Positions 8,286-17,421 of a stretch of 31,691 nt of DNA are shown one piece after another. Every line of letters starts with the position of its first letter. Positions within the stretch are counted from its first letter, which is position 1. A program made the position numbers and the translations under genes. The DNA lies in contig CAZTTG010000074.1 of NCBI GenBank assembly GCA_964615935.1, forward strand, positions 1 through 31,691. The letters are read 5' to 3'. Under the pieces are notes generated by a model, which was given only the letters and a program-made list of their open reading frames with translations, was not told the DNA's origin and did not search any database. The DNA comes from CAZTTG01 sp964615935 (GTDB taxonomy: Bacteria > Planctomycetota > UBA1135 > GCA-002686595).

Positions 8286-9455
8286 ATGGCCCTGGTCCCC
8301 ATCTCCTACAACCTGCGCAGCCTCTTCGTGCGGCGCGGCGCGACCCTGCTCACGGCCCTCGGCCTGGGGGCGACCGTGGCCGTGGTGGCGGGCGTACTGG
8401 CGCTGCAGCAGGGCTTCGAGACCCTGTTCACCGAGGCTGGCCGAGAGGATGTCCTGGTGCTGCTGCGGCCGGGCTCCACCCACGAGACCGACAGTCACTT
8501 CTCGGTGGAGACCGCCGATCAGCTCGTCAAGACCCTGCCGGAGATCGCCGAGGGCGAGGACGGCCAGCCCCTGGCCTCGGGCGAGCTCTACCTGGGAGTG
8601 CGGCTCCACAAGACCAGCGGCGGCGAGACCAACGTCCCCATCCGCGGCGTGGAGCAGCGCACCTTCGACGTGCATCAGGGCGTGGTGTCGGTCATCGAGG
8701 GGCGGCGCCTGGGGCAGGGCTCGGACGAGATCATGGTGGGCCGCAAGCTGGTCGGGCGCATCCGCGACTGCCGGATCGGCGGGGTGATCCAGATCAACGT
8801 GACCCCCTTCCGGGTGGTGGGCGTGTTCGATTCCACCGGGCCCTACGCCTCGGAGATCTGGGGGGACGTGCAGCGCATCGGCGAAGCCTTGAAGCGTCCG
8901 GCCTACAGCCGCGTGATCGCGGTGGCCCGGCCGGGCGCCGACCTCGAGGCCCTGGCCGAGCGGCTGAAGAACGACAAGCAGACGCCGACCAACGTCATGA
9001 CCGAGCGCGAGTTCCTGAAGGCCCAGACCGGCATGCTCTCGACCACCCTCTACGGGCTGGTGAGCTTCCTGGCGGTGGTCATGGGCGTGGCCGCGGTCTT
9101 CACCGCCACCAACACCATGCTGGCCGCCCTGGCGGCCCGCACCCACGAGATCGGCATCCTGCTGTCGCTCGGCTTCCGCCCCTTCCCCATCTTCCTCTCC
9201 TTCCTCTTCGAGGCCCTGCTGCTGGGGCTCCTGGGCGGCGTGGCGGGGTGCCTGCTGGCCCTGCCCATCAACGGGATCGAGACCGGCACCACCAACTGGG
9301 ACACCTTCACCGAGGTGGCCTTCGCCTTCCGCATCACGCCCAGGGTGCTCGCGACGGCGGTCTTCTACGCGCTCGTCCTGGGGCTCTTGGGCGGCGCCTG
9401 GCCCGCCTGGCGCGCCGCCCGCATGAGCCCCACCCGCGCCATGCGGCGGGGCTGA
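8286..9455 (+). CDS. FtsX/MacB-like ABC permease, second of two
   Basis: A 389-residue permease of the same topology as its upstream neighbour but clearly diverged: first membrane segment at about residues 18-38 (LLTALGLGATVAVVAGVLAL), periplasmic domain, then TNTMLAALAARTHEIGILLSLGFRPFPIF and the end PAWRAARMSPTRAMRRG. Two starts are possible. ATG 8280 overlaps the previous stop but sits directly against GGAGG. ATG 8286, six bases further, has correct spacing from that site and was chosen. It completes the four-gene efflux operon 4975-9455. The 169 bases after it hold no gene, only a short CCCGG/CCGGG hairpin at 9474-9491. Confidence 0.9.
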   Translation: MALVPISYNLRSLFVRRGATLLTALGLGATVAVVAGVLALQQGFETLFTEAGREDVLVLLRPGSTHETDSHFSVETADQLVKTLPEIAEGEDGQPLASGELYLGVRLHKTSGGETNVPIRGVEQRTFDVHQGVVSVIEGRRLGQGSDEIMVGRKLVGRIRDCRIGGVIQINVTPFRVVGVFDSTGPYASEIWGDVQRIGEALKRPAYSRVIAVARPGADLEALAERLKNDKQTPTNVMTEREFLKAQTGMLSTTLYGLVSFLAVVMGVAAVFTATNTMLAALAARTHEIGILLSLGFRPFPIFLSFLFEALLLGLLGGVAGCLLALPINGIETGTTNWDTFTEVAFAFRITPRVLATAVFYALVLGLLGGAWPAWRAARMSPTRAMRRG

Positions 9456-9624
9456 GCGCCCTCGCGCGCCGAGCCCGGAGGACGTCCCGGGGGAGGCCGG
9501 CGGGCGGCAGGAGGGCCAGGGGAAGCCGTGCCCGCTGGCCAGATTGGGCTTGCGCGCGACCTCGGCATCTGGTGAAACCTGCGGCCTCCTCACGGCGACC
9601 GATCCCCCCTCCCCCTCCACCTCG

Positions 9625-10119
9625 ATGCGCCCGGCGATCCTGCTCCTGCTCGCGCCGCTCCTGGCGGTCCCGCCCGGATGCGCCCTGGGGAACCCCTACC
9701 GGGCGCCCCAGGAGCTCTCGCTCAAGGGCGGCGGCTTCGACGTGGGCGACTACCGGCGGACCAGCGAGCTGGGCGCCGAGCTCCTCTTCGAGCCCTGGCA
9801 CATCCACCTGGTCCCCCACGTGGGAGCGCTGGTGAACGGCCGGGGCGCGGGCTACGTCTACACCGGCCTGAGCCTGCCGGTGGAGCTCGGCTGGGGCTGG
9901 ATGGCGACCGGCCAGGGCTCGGCGGGGCTGTACGACAACGGGAACGGCCGGGACCTGGGCGGGATGGTGGAGTTCCGCTCGGGGCTGGAGATCGCCCGGC
10001 GCCTGAGCCAGCGGCACCGGCTGGGGATCGGCTTCTACCACATCTCCAACATCGCCAACGGGCGCAACCCGGGCGTGGAGTCGCTGGTCCTGAGCTGGAC
10101 CTTCGCCCTGGGCCGCTGA
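9625..10119 (+). CDS. PagL-like lipid A 3-O-deacylase (acyloxyacyl hydrolase family)
   Basis: A 164-residue outer-membrane beta-barrel candidate. The N-terminus is a signal peptide (RPAILLLLAPLLAVPPGCA) and the remainder is alternating amphipathic strands ending in an aromatic-rich strand (LVLSWTFALGR). The PagL active site is visible: H139-I-S141-N with Glu152 eleven residues on, matching the His-x-Ser and downstream Glu triad of Pseudomonas PagL. It would remove the 3-linked acyl chain from lipid A at the outer membrane. No clear ribosome site precedes ATG 9625, so the start is less certain. It converges on a LAB_N and glycosyltransferase pair, which keeps lipid A or envelope work as a local theme. 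Confidence 0.75.
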   Translation: MRPAILLLLAPLLAVPPGCALGNPYRAPQELSLKGGGFDVGDYRRTSELGAELLFEPWHIHLVPHVGALVNGRGAGYVYTGLSLPVELGWGWMATGQGSAGLYDNGNGRDLGGMVEFRSGLEIARRLSQRHRLGIGFYHISNIANGRNPGVESLVLSWTFALGR

Positions 10120-10137
10120 GCGCCCCGCAGCTCAGCG
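10114..10137. terminator. Convergent-gene hairpin enclosing both stop codons
   Basis: CGCTGAGC (10114-10121) and GCTCAGCG (10130-10137) make a perfect 8-bp stem with an 8-base loop. The TGA of the PagL-like gene lies in one arm and the TGA of the opposing LAB_N gene in the other. No T tract is present. It may end transcription from both directions. Confidence 0.4.
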
Positions 10138-10773
10138 CAGCTCGGCCGGCGCCCCGTCGGGGCGCTCGCACCCGCGCGAGCCCAGGATCAGGTTGCGCAC
10201 CTGGACCACCGGACCCGACAGGTAGCTGAAGACCAGCACGGCGTCCGCCAGGTAGAAGGAGTAGGCCAGCAGCAGGGCGTTGCCCACCAGGCTGATCCAC
10301 CAGAAGCAGCGGGGCAGGTAGCTCTTGCCGTGGCGCTCGGCGCACCACCACTGCACCACGAAGCGCGTGCTCCAGATCCCCTGGCCGGCCAGGGCGCAGA
10401 CGAACCAGGCGGTGGAGGCCGCCAGCTCGGACAGCCGGGAGGCGCCGATGGTCAGGACCAGCAGCACGATGCCGGCGAAGAGCGCCAGGATGGTGACCGC
10501 CAGCATCCCCAGGACGCGCGGCCGTCCCCGGGCGTACTGGAAGGAGAGGTTGCGGGCGTAGATCAGCCCGTTGATCAGGTGTCCCGCCAGGAGGATCGGC
10601 TCCCCCACGTGGACCGTGTAGGTGCCCAGCAGCAGGGAGCCGGAGATGGAGAGCCACCAGAAGGAACGGGGCACCACGGGCTCGCCGGCGCGCTCGGAGA
10701 CCCACCACTGGACCAGGAAGCGGGAGAAGAACAGGCCCGCGCCGGTGAAGCCCAGGAGTTCCCAGCCGCTCAT
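10132..10773 (-). CDS. Doubled LAB_N (lipid A biosynthesis N-terminal domain) membrane protein
   Basis: A 213-residue inner-membrane protein made of two copies of the LAB_N domain. Copy one has RFLVQWW (18-24) and PRSFWW (35-40); copy two has RFVVQWW (137-143) and PRCFWW (154-159), an exact offset of 119 residues. Each copy has about three membrane segments. Single LAB_N proteins are often found beside DPM1/ArnC-type glycosyltransferases, and here the ATG overlaps the glycosyltransferase stop (ATGA), so the two are translated together. A role in moving or using a lipid-linked sugar for envelope glycolipid is likely but not proven. The ancestral duplication gives a SWEET/PQ-loop-like two-repeat layout. 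Confidence 0.85.
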   Translation of the reverse strand: MSGWELLGFTGAGLFFSRFLVQWWVSERAGEPVVPRSFWWLSISGSLLLGTYTVHVGEPILLAGHLINGLIYARNLSFQYARGRPRVLGMLAVTILALFAGIVLLVLTIGASRLSELAASTAWFVCALAGQGIWSTRFVVQWWCAERHGKSYLPRCFWWISLVGNALLLAYSFYLADAVLVFSYLSGPVVQVRNLILGSRGCERPDGAPAELR

Positions 10774-11492
10774 CGCGAGGCCGCCTCTTCCTCCTCCTCG
10801 ATCAGCGGAGGATCGATGATCCGCGAGCGCATCCAGCGCACCGCCAGGAGGTCCACGAAGGCGCGCAGGGCCCGGTTCCACACCCCGTACTTGCTGCGGC
10901 CGGCCACGCGCGGGTGGTGGGACACGGGGTGCTCCAGGACCCGGTAGCCGTGATAGCGCAGGAGGGTGGGCAGGAAGCGGTGCATGCCGTCGAAGACCGG
11001 CAGCTTCAGGACCGCCTCGGCGCGCAGCAGCTTGAGGCCGCAGCCGGTGTCGCGCACCCGATCGCCGCTGAGCCGGTTGCGGATGGAATTGGCGACGCGC
11101 GAGGAGATGCGCCGCAGCCAGTCGTCCTCGCGCCTCACCCGGTAGCCCACCACCGCGTCCCAGCCCTCGGAGGCCTCCAGCATGCCCTCCAGGTCGGCGG
11201 GGTCGTTCTGCAGGTCGGCGTCCAGGGTGGCGATCCAGGGCGCGCGCGCCGCTCGCATGCCCGCCACCAGGGCGGTGCTCTGCCCGCAGTTGCGGGCCAG
11301 GAAGACCCCCCTCACGCGCGGATCCTCCTCCGCCAGCTCGCGGATGAGGCGCCCCGAGCCGTCCCGGCTGCCGTCGTCCACCAGGACCAGCTCCCAGGAG
11401 CGCCGCTCCCCGAGGGCCTCGCGGACGCGACGCGCCAGCGGGAGCAGGTTCGGCTCCTCGTCAAAGACCGGCGCGACCAGGCTCAGCTCCAA
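10770..11492 (-). CDS. Family 2 glycosyltransferase, DPM1/ArnC-like
   Basis: A 240-residue GT-A glycosyltransferase: MELSLVAPVFDEEPNL at the start, VLVDDGSRDGS (Asp39, Asp40) for nucleotide sugar, LDADLQNDP (91-97) as the metal-binding DxD region, and DTGCGLKLLRAE further on, typical of polyprenyl-phosphate sugar transferases. The membrane helices found at the end of ArnC are missing, as in short DPM1-like enzymes. I chose the TTG at 11492 because GGGAGG stands five bases upstream and the protein then starts just where the family does. ATG 11594 would add 34 Gly/Arg-rich residues. It likely loads a sugar onto undecaprenyl phosphate at the inner membrane, working with the coupled LAB_N protein. 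Confidence 0.85.
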   Translation of the reverse strand: MELSLVAPVFDEEPNLLPLARRVREALGERRSWELVLVDDGSRDGSGRLIRELAEEDPRVRGVFLARNCGQSTALVAGMRAARAPWIATLDADLQNDPADLEGMLEASEGWDAVVGYRVRREDDWLRRISSRVANSIRNRLSGDRVRDTGCGLKLLRAEAVLKLPVFDGMHRFLPTLLRYHGYRVLEHPVSHHPRVAGRSKYGVWNRALRAFVDLLAVRWMRSRIIDPPLIEEEEEAASR

Positions 11493-11720
11493 GCCAACCT
11501 CCCGGGCGGACTCTCGCGCACCTCGGCCTCGCCCACCGGTCCCGATTCCGGAAGGGTCCGCCCCTGCGGCGCGATCGGCTCGTTCGCCCCCCATGGCGGA
11601 GCATCGGCGCTGGCGTGCGACAATGCAAGCCCCGGCCCCCGGAGCGGGGTGGGGCTGGAGGCCTCTTACGGGGCTCTGGCCGGGAATTCGATCGGAAGAT
11701 CCGGAATGAGCACCCTCGCG

Positions 11721-11726
11721 TACAAT
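11721..11726 (+). promoter_or_regulatory. Possible -10 element of the sigma-54 activator gene
   Basis: TACAAT, five of six bases of the -10 consensus, lies 14 bases upstream of the ATG at 11741. No convincing -35 is found at the right distance, so an activator or another sigma factor may be needed. The divergent space 11493-11740 also contains CCCCGGAGCGGGG at 11637-11649, a small dyad also present upstream of the mmsA gene. Confidence 0.3.
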
Positions 11727-11740
11727 CGCTCCCCGGAAAC

Positions 11741-13264
<1,524 letters not shown>

Positions 13265-13293
13265 GCGGCAGGGACGCGGGTCGGAGCGACCGT

Positions 13294-13340
13294 CACCGAA
13301 GGTTACGGTGTGCCGTCCGGCGTGTGAAAAGGTGACACCT
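13294..13340 (+). promoter_or_regulatory. Candidate upstream activator sites (two dyads)
   Basis: CACCG (13294-13298) and CGGTG (13306-13310) form one inverted repeat with a 7-base centre; AGGTG-A-CACCT (13330-13340) is a second. Their centres are 33 bases apart, close to three helical turns, and sit about 134 and 101 bases upstream of the predicted start of transcription. That is the usual distance for binding by a sigma-54 activator. Both arms share a GGTG/CACC core. Binding is inferred. Confidence 0.4.
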
Positions 13341-13409
13341 GCCTCCTCTTTGCCCCCCTGGGCGGAGGCCGAACACCTCCTGACAGGCCCCTGATCGACG
13401 TCGGTATCG

Positions 13410-13426
13410 TGGCATCCCATTTGCAT
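13410..13426 (+). promoter_or_regulatory. Sigma-54 (-24/-12) promoter of the respiratory operon
   Basis: TGGCAT-CCCAT-TTGCAT matches the sigma-54 consensus TGGCAC-N5-TTGCA, with the invariant GG (13411-13412) and GC (13423-13424) separated by exactly ten bases. Counting 12 bases from the GC places transcription start near 13436, two bases before the ATG of the first gene at 13438. The adjacent sigma-54 activator gene makes this a very believable promoter. Confidence 0.8.
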
Positions 13427-13437
13427 CTGCGCCGTCC

Positions 13438-15345
13438 ATGGGCAGCCCAGTTCCCTCTGACGGCACCCAGAGCCTCGAGTGGCTGGAGACCAACTTCCCC
13501 TGCCGCGCGGCCTGCCCGGTGGGCACCAACGCCGGGGGCTACGTCAGCCTGATCGCCGAGGGTCGCTACCGGGAGGCCTACCTCCTGGCGCGCCGGCCCA
13601 ACCCCCTGGCCTCGATCTGCGGCTGGATCTGCGCCCACCCCTGCGAGGCCTCCTGCCGCCGGGCCGAGCTCGACAAGCCCATCTCCATCAGGGCCCTCAA
13701 GCGCTACGCCTGCGAGCGGTACGGGGTGGAGAGCGAGCGCAACTTCGAGGAGATCCTGGAAGCCGTCGAGAGGCCCCGCCCGCCGGCCGAGACCCCCGGC
13801 CGGGTGGCCATCGTGGGCGCGGGGCCCGCGGGGCTCGCCTGCGCCCACGACCTGCGCCTCATGGGGCACGAGGTGGTGATCTTCGAGGCCGCGCCGCAGG
13901 CCGGGGGCATGCTCCGATTGGGCATCCCGCCCTATCGCCTGCCGCGGGAGCTCATCGATTGCGAGGTGGACTTCATCGAGTTCCTGGGGGTCGAGATCCG
14001 GCTCGGCGCGGCGGTGGGTCGGGACGTCCAGTACGCCGACCTGGTGCGGGACCACGACGCGGTCTTCCTCGGCGCCGGCTGCATGAAGGGCCGGGGGCTT
14101 CGGATCCCGGGCGCGGAGCTCCCCGGCGTCCTGACCGCGGTCGACCTGCTGGCGGCGGTCAACCTGGGGCAGCCGCTCGATGTGGGCGAGCGCGTGGTGG
14201 TGGTGGGCGGCGGCAGCGTGGCCGCGGACGTGGCCCGCAGCGTGCGGCTGCACGGCGGCACCTCGGAGCCCGAGGAGGAGCACCACCGGCTGCTCATCGA
14301 CGCCGCCATGCTGGCGGCCCGCACCCTCGAGCGGGACGTGACCATGATCTCGCTCGAAGCGCGGCACGAGATGCCCGCCGATCCGGAGGAGATCGAGGCC
14401 GCCGAGGCCGAGGGGGTGAAGCTCCTCCACCGCAAGGGCCCGGCCGCGGTGCTGGCCGGAGCGGATGGTCGCGCCCGCAGCTTGCGGACCCAGGACGTGT
14501 CCCGGGTCTTCGACGAGAACGGGAGGTTCTCTCCGCAGTACGTGGAGGGTACCGAGGTGGAGATCGAGGCGGACACCTTCGTGCTGGCCGTGGGCCAGAT
14601 CGCCGACCTCGAGTTCCTGGGCGAGGACCACGGCATCGAGCTCACGCCGCAGCAGACCATCGCCGTGGACCGTGCGACCCTGGCGACCTCCCAACCCGGG
14701 ATCTACGCGGGCGGGGACGCGGCCTTCGGCCCCCGCATCGCCATCGAGGCCATCGCCGACGGCCGCCGCGCCGCCCGGGCCATCGACACCCACATCACCG
14801 GTCGAGAGGATCAGCGCCCGAGCGCCGCGATCCGGATCTTCGACACCTTCGGCTACGACCACCCCTTCGCCCGCGGCGACTACGAGGTCGTACCGCGGGG
14901 CCGCGTGCCCCAGGTCCCGCCCGAGCGCCGCACCCTCCACCTGCCGGTGGAGCTGGGCTACGAGGAGGAGCAGGCGCGTCAGGAAGGGAGCCGCTGCCTG
15001 CGCTGCTGGATCAACACCGTGGTCGACTCCCGGGCGTTGAACGGAACGGAGTGCGTCCAGTGCGGCGGCTGCGTGGACGTCTGCCCGGTGGACTGCTTCG
15101 ACCTGGTCACCCTCGATCGGATCGCCCGCGAGAAGGACGGTCCCCAGCCGCTGCGGCTGGCCGACGGCTCGCCCTTCCGACCCCTGATCGACCTCGAGAC
15201 CGGAGCGGCGCTCCTGAAGGACGAGACCGCCTGCATCCGCTGCGGGCTGTGCGCCCGCCGCTGCCCGGTCCAGTGCATCAGCATGCGCGGCTTCTACCGA
15301 GCGGACGAGATGACGCTGCTCCAGCCGGCGGAGGTCTGCGTATGA
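13438..15345 (+). CDS. FAD/Fe-S NAD(P)H oxidoreductase, GltD/DsrL-like, with C-terminal ferredoxin domain
   Basis: A 635-residue soluble flavoprotein. The N-terminal GltD/DPYD-type Fe-S domain has cysteines at C22, C26 and C61-x3-C65-x3-C69-x3-C73. An FAD-binding GxGxxG follows (VGAGPAG, 126-132), then an NAD(P)-binding domain (VVVVGGGSVAADVAR) and the GIYAGGDAAFGP end of the FAD fold. The C-terminus adds a C520-x2-C523 pair and two classic [4Fe-4S] motifs, C539-x2-C-x2-C-x3-C549 and C599-x2-C-x2-C-x3-C609. GltD itself ends near 470 residues; the added ferredoxin module gives the layout of DsrL. It probably moves electrons between NAD(P)H and ferredoxin or the quinone-linked complex encoded next. 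It is the first gene of the operon, with its ATG almost at the predicted start of transcription, and no other ATG or GTG nearby would keep C22 and C26. Confidence 0.88.
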   Translation: MGSPVPSDGTQSLEWLETNFPCRAACPVGTNAGGYVSLIAEGRYREAYLLARRPNPLASICGWICAHPCEASCRRAELDKPISIRALKRYACERYGVESERNFEEILEAVERPRPPAETPGRVAIVGAGPAGLACAHDLRLMGHEVVIFEAAPQAGGMLRLGIPPYRLPRELIDCEVDFIEFLGVEIRLGAAVGRDVQYADLVRDHDAVFLGAGCMKGRGLRIPGAELPGVLTAVDLLAAVNLGQPLDVGERVVVVGGGSVAADVARSVRLHGGTSEPEEEHHRLLIDAAMLAARTLERDVTMISLEARHEMPADPEEIEAAEAEGVKLLHRKGPAAVLAGADGRARSLRTQDVSRVFDENGRFSPQYVEGTEVEIEADTFVLAVGQIADLEFLGEDHGIELTPQQTIAVDRATLATSQPGIYAGGDAAFGPRIAIEAIADGRRAARAIDTHITGREDQRPSAAIRIFDTFGYDHPFARGDYEVVPRGRVPQVPPERRTLHLPVELGYEEEQARQEGSRCLRCWINTVVDSRALNGTECVQCGGCVDVCPVDCFDLVTLDRIAREKDGPQPLRLADGSPFRPLIDLETGAALLKDETACIRCGLCARRCPVQCISMRGFYRADEMTLLQPAEVCV

Positions 15346-15381
15346 CCCGAACCCGAACCTTTGCGGCCGGGAGGTACCCCC

Positions 15382-15873
15382 ATGCCCCTCGTGGATGATC
15401 TCTCCGACCCCCTCCCCGAGCCCGAGATGTCGCGGCGGCGCGCGCTCGCCAGCATCGGCGGAGGCGCGCTCACCGTCGCCGGCCTGGGCACCCTCGTGAC
15501 CGGCACGCGGTACATGCGACCCAACGTGCTCTTCGAGCCCGCCACCCGCTTCGCGGTCGGCCGCCCCGAGGACGTCCCCCTGGGCGGAGTGCTCGTCCTC
15601 CCCAAGCGGAGGCTCTTCGTGTCCCGCAGCGAGGGGGGCTTCTACGCGATGAGCTCGATCTGCACGCACCTGGGCTGCATGGTGCAGCACCAGGAGGGGC
15701 GGAGCGCCTCGGAGCGCTTCTTCTGCCCCTGCCACGGCAGCCGCTTCGACATCGAGGGCAAGGTGGTGGGCGGCCCCGCTCCCCGGCCGCTCGACCGGCT
15801 CGAGCTCTCGATCGAAGACGGGAGCCTGGTGGTGGACGTGAGCCGGACGGTCCCCCATGGAACGCTGATCTAG
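15382..15873 (+). CDS. Rieske iron-sulfur protein of a cytochrome b complex
   Basis: A 163-residue membrane-anchored Rieske protein. An RRRALASIGGGALTVAGLG segment after a short acidic N-terminus is a Tat-like anchor. The cluster boxes are complete: C94-T-H96-L-G-C99 and C115-P-C117-H118-G-S120, giving two Cys and two His ligands and the C99-C117 disulfide typical of high-potential Rieske proteins. It should take an electron from quinol at the periplasmic side and pass it to cytochrome c. ATG 15382 has GGGAGGT seven bases upstream. Two TAG stops stand in tandem at its end. It lies 36 bases after the flavoprotein gene and 18 before cytochrome b. Confidence 0.92.
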   Translation: MPLVDDLSDPLPEPEMSRRRALASIGGGALTVAGLGTLVTGTRYMRPNVLFEPATRFAVGRPEDVPLGGVLVLPKRRLFVSRSEGGFYAMSSICTHLGCMVQHQEGRSASERFFCPCHGSRFDIEGKVVGGPAPRPLDRLELSIEDGSLVVDVSRTVPHGTLI

Positions 15874-15891
15874 TAGCAGCCGGGCACCAGA

Positions 15892-16698
15892 ATGAGCGAG
15901 GAGAACCGGACCGCGGTGATGGAGGCCAGGCGCGAGCGGCGTCGTCGGCGGGTGGCGAGGCTGCAGGAGAACCGGGTGTTCCGCTCGGTGGTGCGGCACG
16001 GCCTGCCGGACACCAACCGGAACCGCGCGCTGACCACCTTCAGCAACTTCTTCCTGCACGTGCAGCCGGTGAAGGTCCGGCTACGGTCCATCCGCTTCAC
16101 CCAGACCTTCTACCTGGGCGGGCTCTCGCTGGTCAGCCTCCTGATCCTCACGGTGACGGGCATCCTGCTGATGTTCTACTACCACCCCTCGGTGCCGAGG
16201 GCCTACGAGGACATGAAGGACCTGGAGTTCGTGGTCTCCTCCGGGACCTTCCTGCGGAACCTCCACCGCTGGTCGGCCCACGTCATGGTGGCCCTGGTCT
16301 TCCTGCACATGGTGCGGGTCTTCTTCGCCGGCGCCTATCGCCCGCCCCGGGAGTTCAACTGGGTCCTGGGCGTGGTGCTGTTCGTGCTCACGATTCTGCT
16401 GTCCTACACCGGCTACCTGCTCCCCTGGGACCAGCTGGCCCTGTGGGCCGTGACCGTGGGCACCAACATGGCCAAGGCCACTCCGATCGTCGGCGACGAG
16501 GTGCGCTTCCTGCTCCTGGGCGGGAACGAGGTCGGGGAGAACGCGCTGATCCGCTTCTACGTGCTGCACTGCGTGGTGCTGCCCCTGGCCATCTTCGGCG
16601 TCATCGCCCTGCACATCTGGCGCGTCCGCAAGGACGGGGGGATCTACCTCCCGCCCCCGCGGGGGAGCGCCGAGCCGGACGGGGAGGCGGGGCGATGA
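15892..16698 (+). CDS. Cytochrome b, b6 type (N-terminal half, diheme)
   Basis: A 268-residue protein with about 65 charged, Arg-rich residues before four membrane helices. Heme ligands are His125 and His139 in helix B (LHRWSAH...FLH) and His226 and His241 in helix D. The helix D spacing of 15 is that of cytochrome b6; mitochondrial-type cytochrome b has 14. The b6 cysteine that binds heme ci (YCLGG in b6) is Tyr here (FYLGG), so heme ci is probably absent. It works with the next gene as a split cytochrome b. No ribosome site is evident before ATG 15892, which argues for coupling to the Rieske gene. The long basic N-terminal tail is unusual. Confidence 0.9.
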   Translation: MSEENRTAVMEARRERRRRRVARLQENRVFRSVVRHGLPDTNRNRALTTFSNFFLHVQPVKVRLRSIRFTQTFYLGGLSLVSLLILTVTGILLMFYYHPSVPRAYEDMKDLEFVVSSGTFLRNLHRWSAHVMVALVFLHMVRVFFAGAYRPPREFNWVLGVVLFVLTILLSYTGYLLPWDQLALWAVTVGTNMAKATPIVGDEVRFLLLGGNEVGENALIRFYVLHCVVLPLAIFGVIALHIWRVRKDGGIYLPPPRGSAEPDGEAGR

Positions 16699-17414
16699 GC
16701 GGGGCCGACCGCGCCTTCCGCGCCGCGACCGGCGAGGACGCCCGCCGGATCCCCGTGCGGGTGGCCGAGGTGCAGGAGGAGGCGCTCTTCACCGTCCAGG
16801 CTCACGACGAGCCGGTGGCGATGAGCTTCCCCCACCTGGTGCTGCGGGAGGCGATCGCCCTCCTGGCCCTCTCCCTGGTCCTGGTGGTGCTCTCGCTGCT
16901 CTTCGACGCGCCCTTGGAGGAGATCGCCAACGCCGAGGTGACGCCCAATCCGGCCAAGGCGCCCTGGTACTTCCTGGGCCTGCAGGAGCTCCTGCACTAC
17001 TACCCGCCCTTCGTGGCCGGCGTGCTCCTGCCGACCCTGGTGGTGATCGCCCTGGCGATCATCCCCTACTTCCACGTGAACCTCGGCCGCGAGGCCCTGT
17101 GGACCGAGCCCCGGCCGGCGCGCGCGCTGGGTCTCCTGGTGGCCTCGGCGATGGTGGCCGCGGTCTTCGAGCTCACCGCCCAGCACACGGTCTGGCCGAT
17201 CATGCTGCCCACGCTCGCGGTGGGTCTCCTGATGGCCCTGCCCGGCTTCCTCGGCGCGCGCGGCCGCCTGCTGTCCTGGCTCGCGGGCCGGAGCCTGCCC
17301 TTCTTCGTCTTCCTGTGGTTCCTGCTCGTGACGGTGGTGCTGACGGTGATCGGCGTCCTCTTCCGCGGTCCGGGCTGGAGCTACACCCTCCCCTGGCGCG
17401 ACGGGATCTTCTGA
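16695..17414 (+). CDS. Cytochrome b subunit IV-like protein (C-terminal half, quinol site)
   Basis: A 239-residue membrane protein with a soluble N-terminus of about 50 residues and about five hydrophobic segments; subunit IV normally has three. The Qo loop reads NPAKAPWYFLGLQELL (APWY at 89-92). Ubiquinol and plastoquinol enzymes have PEWY; a Pro at the Glu place resembles the PPWY group linked to low-potential quinols such as menaquinol. ATG overlaps the cytochrome b stop (ATGA). With the Rieske protein and cytochrome b it makes the minimal set of a bc/b6f complex, its usual cytochrome c1 or f replaced by the nine-heme protein that follows. Confidence 0.88.
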   Translation: MSGADRAFRAATGEDARRIPVRVAEVQEEALFTVQAHDEPVAMSFPHLVLREAIALLALSLVLVVLSLLFDAPLEEIANAEVTPNPAKAPWYFLGLQELLHYYPPFVAGVLLPTLVVIALAIIPYFHVNLGREALWTEPRPARALGLLVASAMVAAVFELTAQHTVWPIMLPTLAVGLLMALPGFLGARGRLLSWLAGRSLPFFVFLWFLLVTVVLTVIGVLFRGPGWSYTLPWRDGIF

Positions 17415-17421
17415 GAGCGAC

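Noticed and set aside
13303..16059. 918-codon minus-strand open frame opposite the flavoprotein and Rieske genes
   Set aside because: It is antisense to genes with intact Fe-S, FAD and Rieske motifs, and its own product is His/Arg/Gly/Pro-rich without any domain; long stop-free antisense frames are expected at this GC content.
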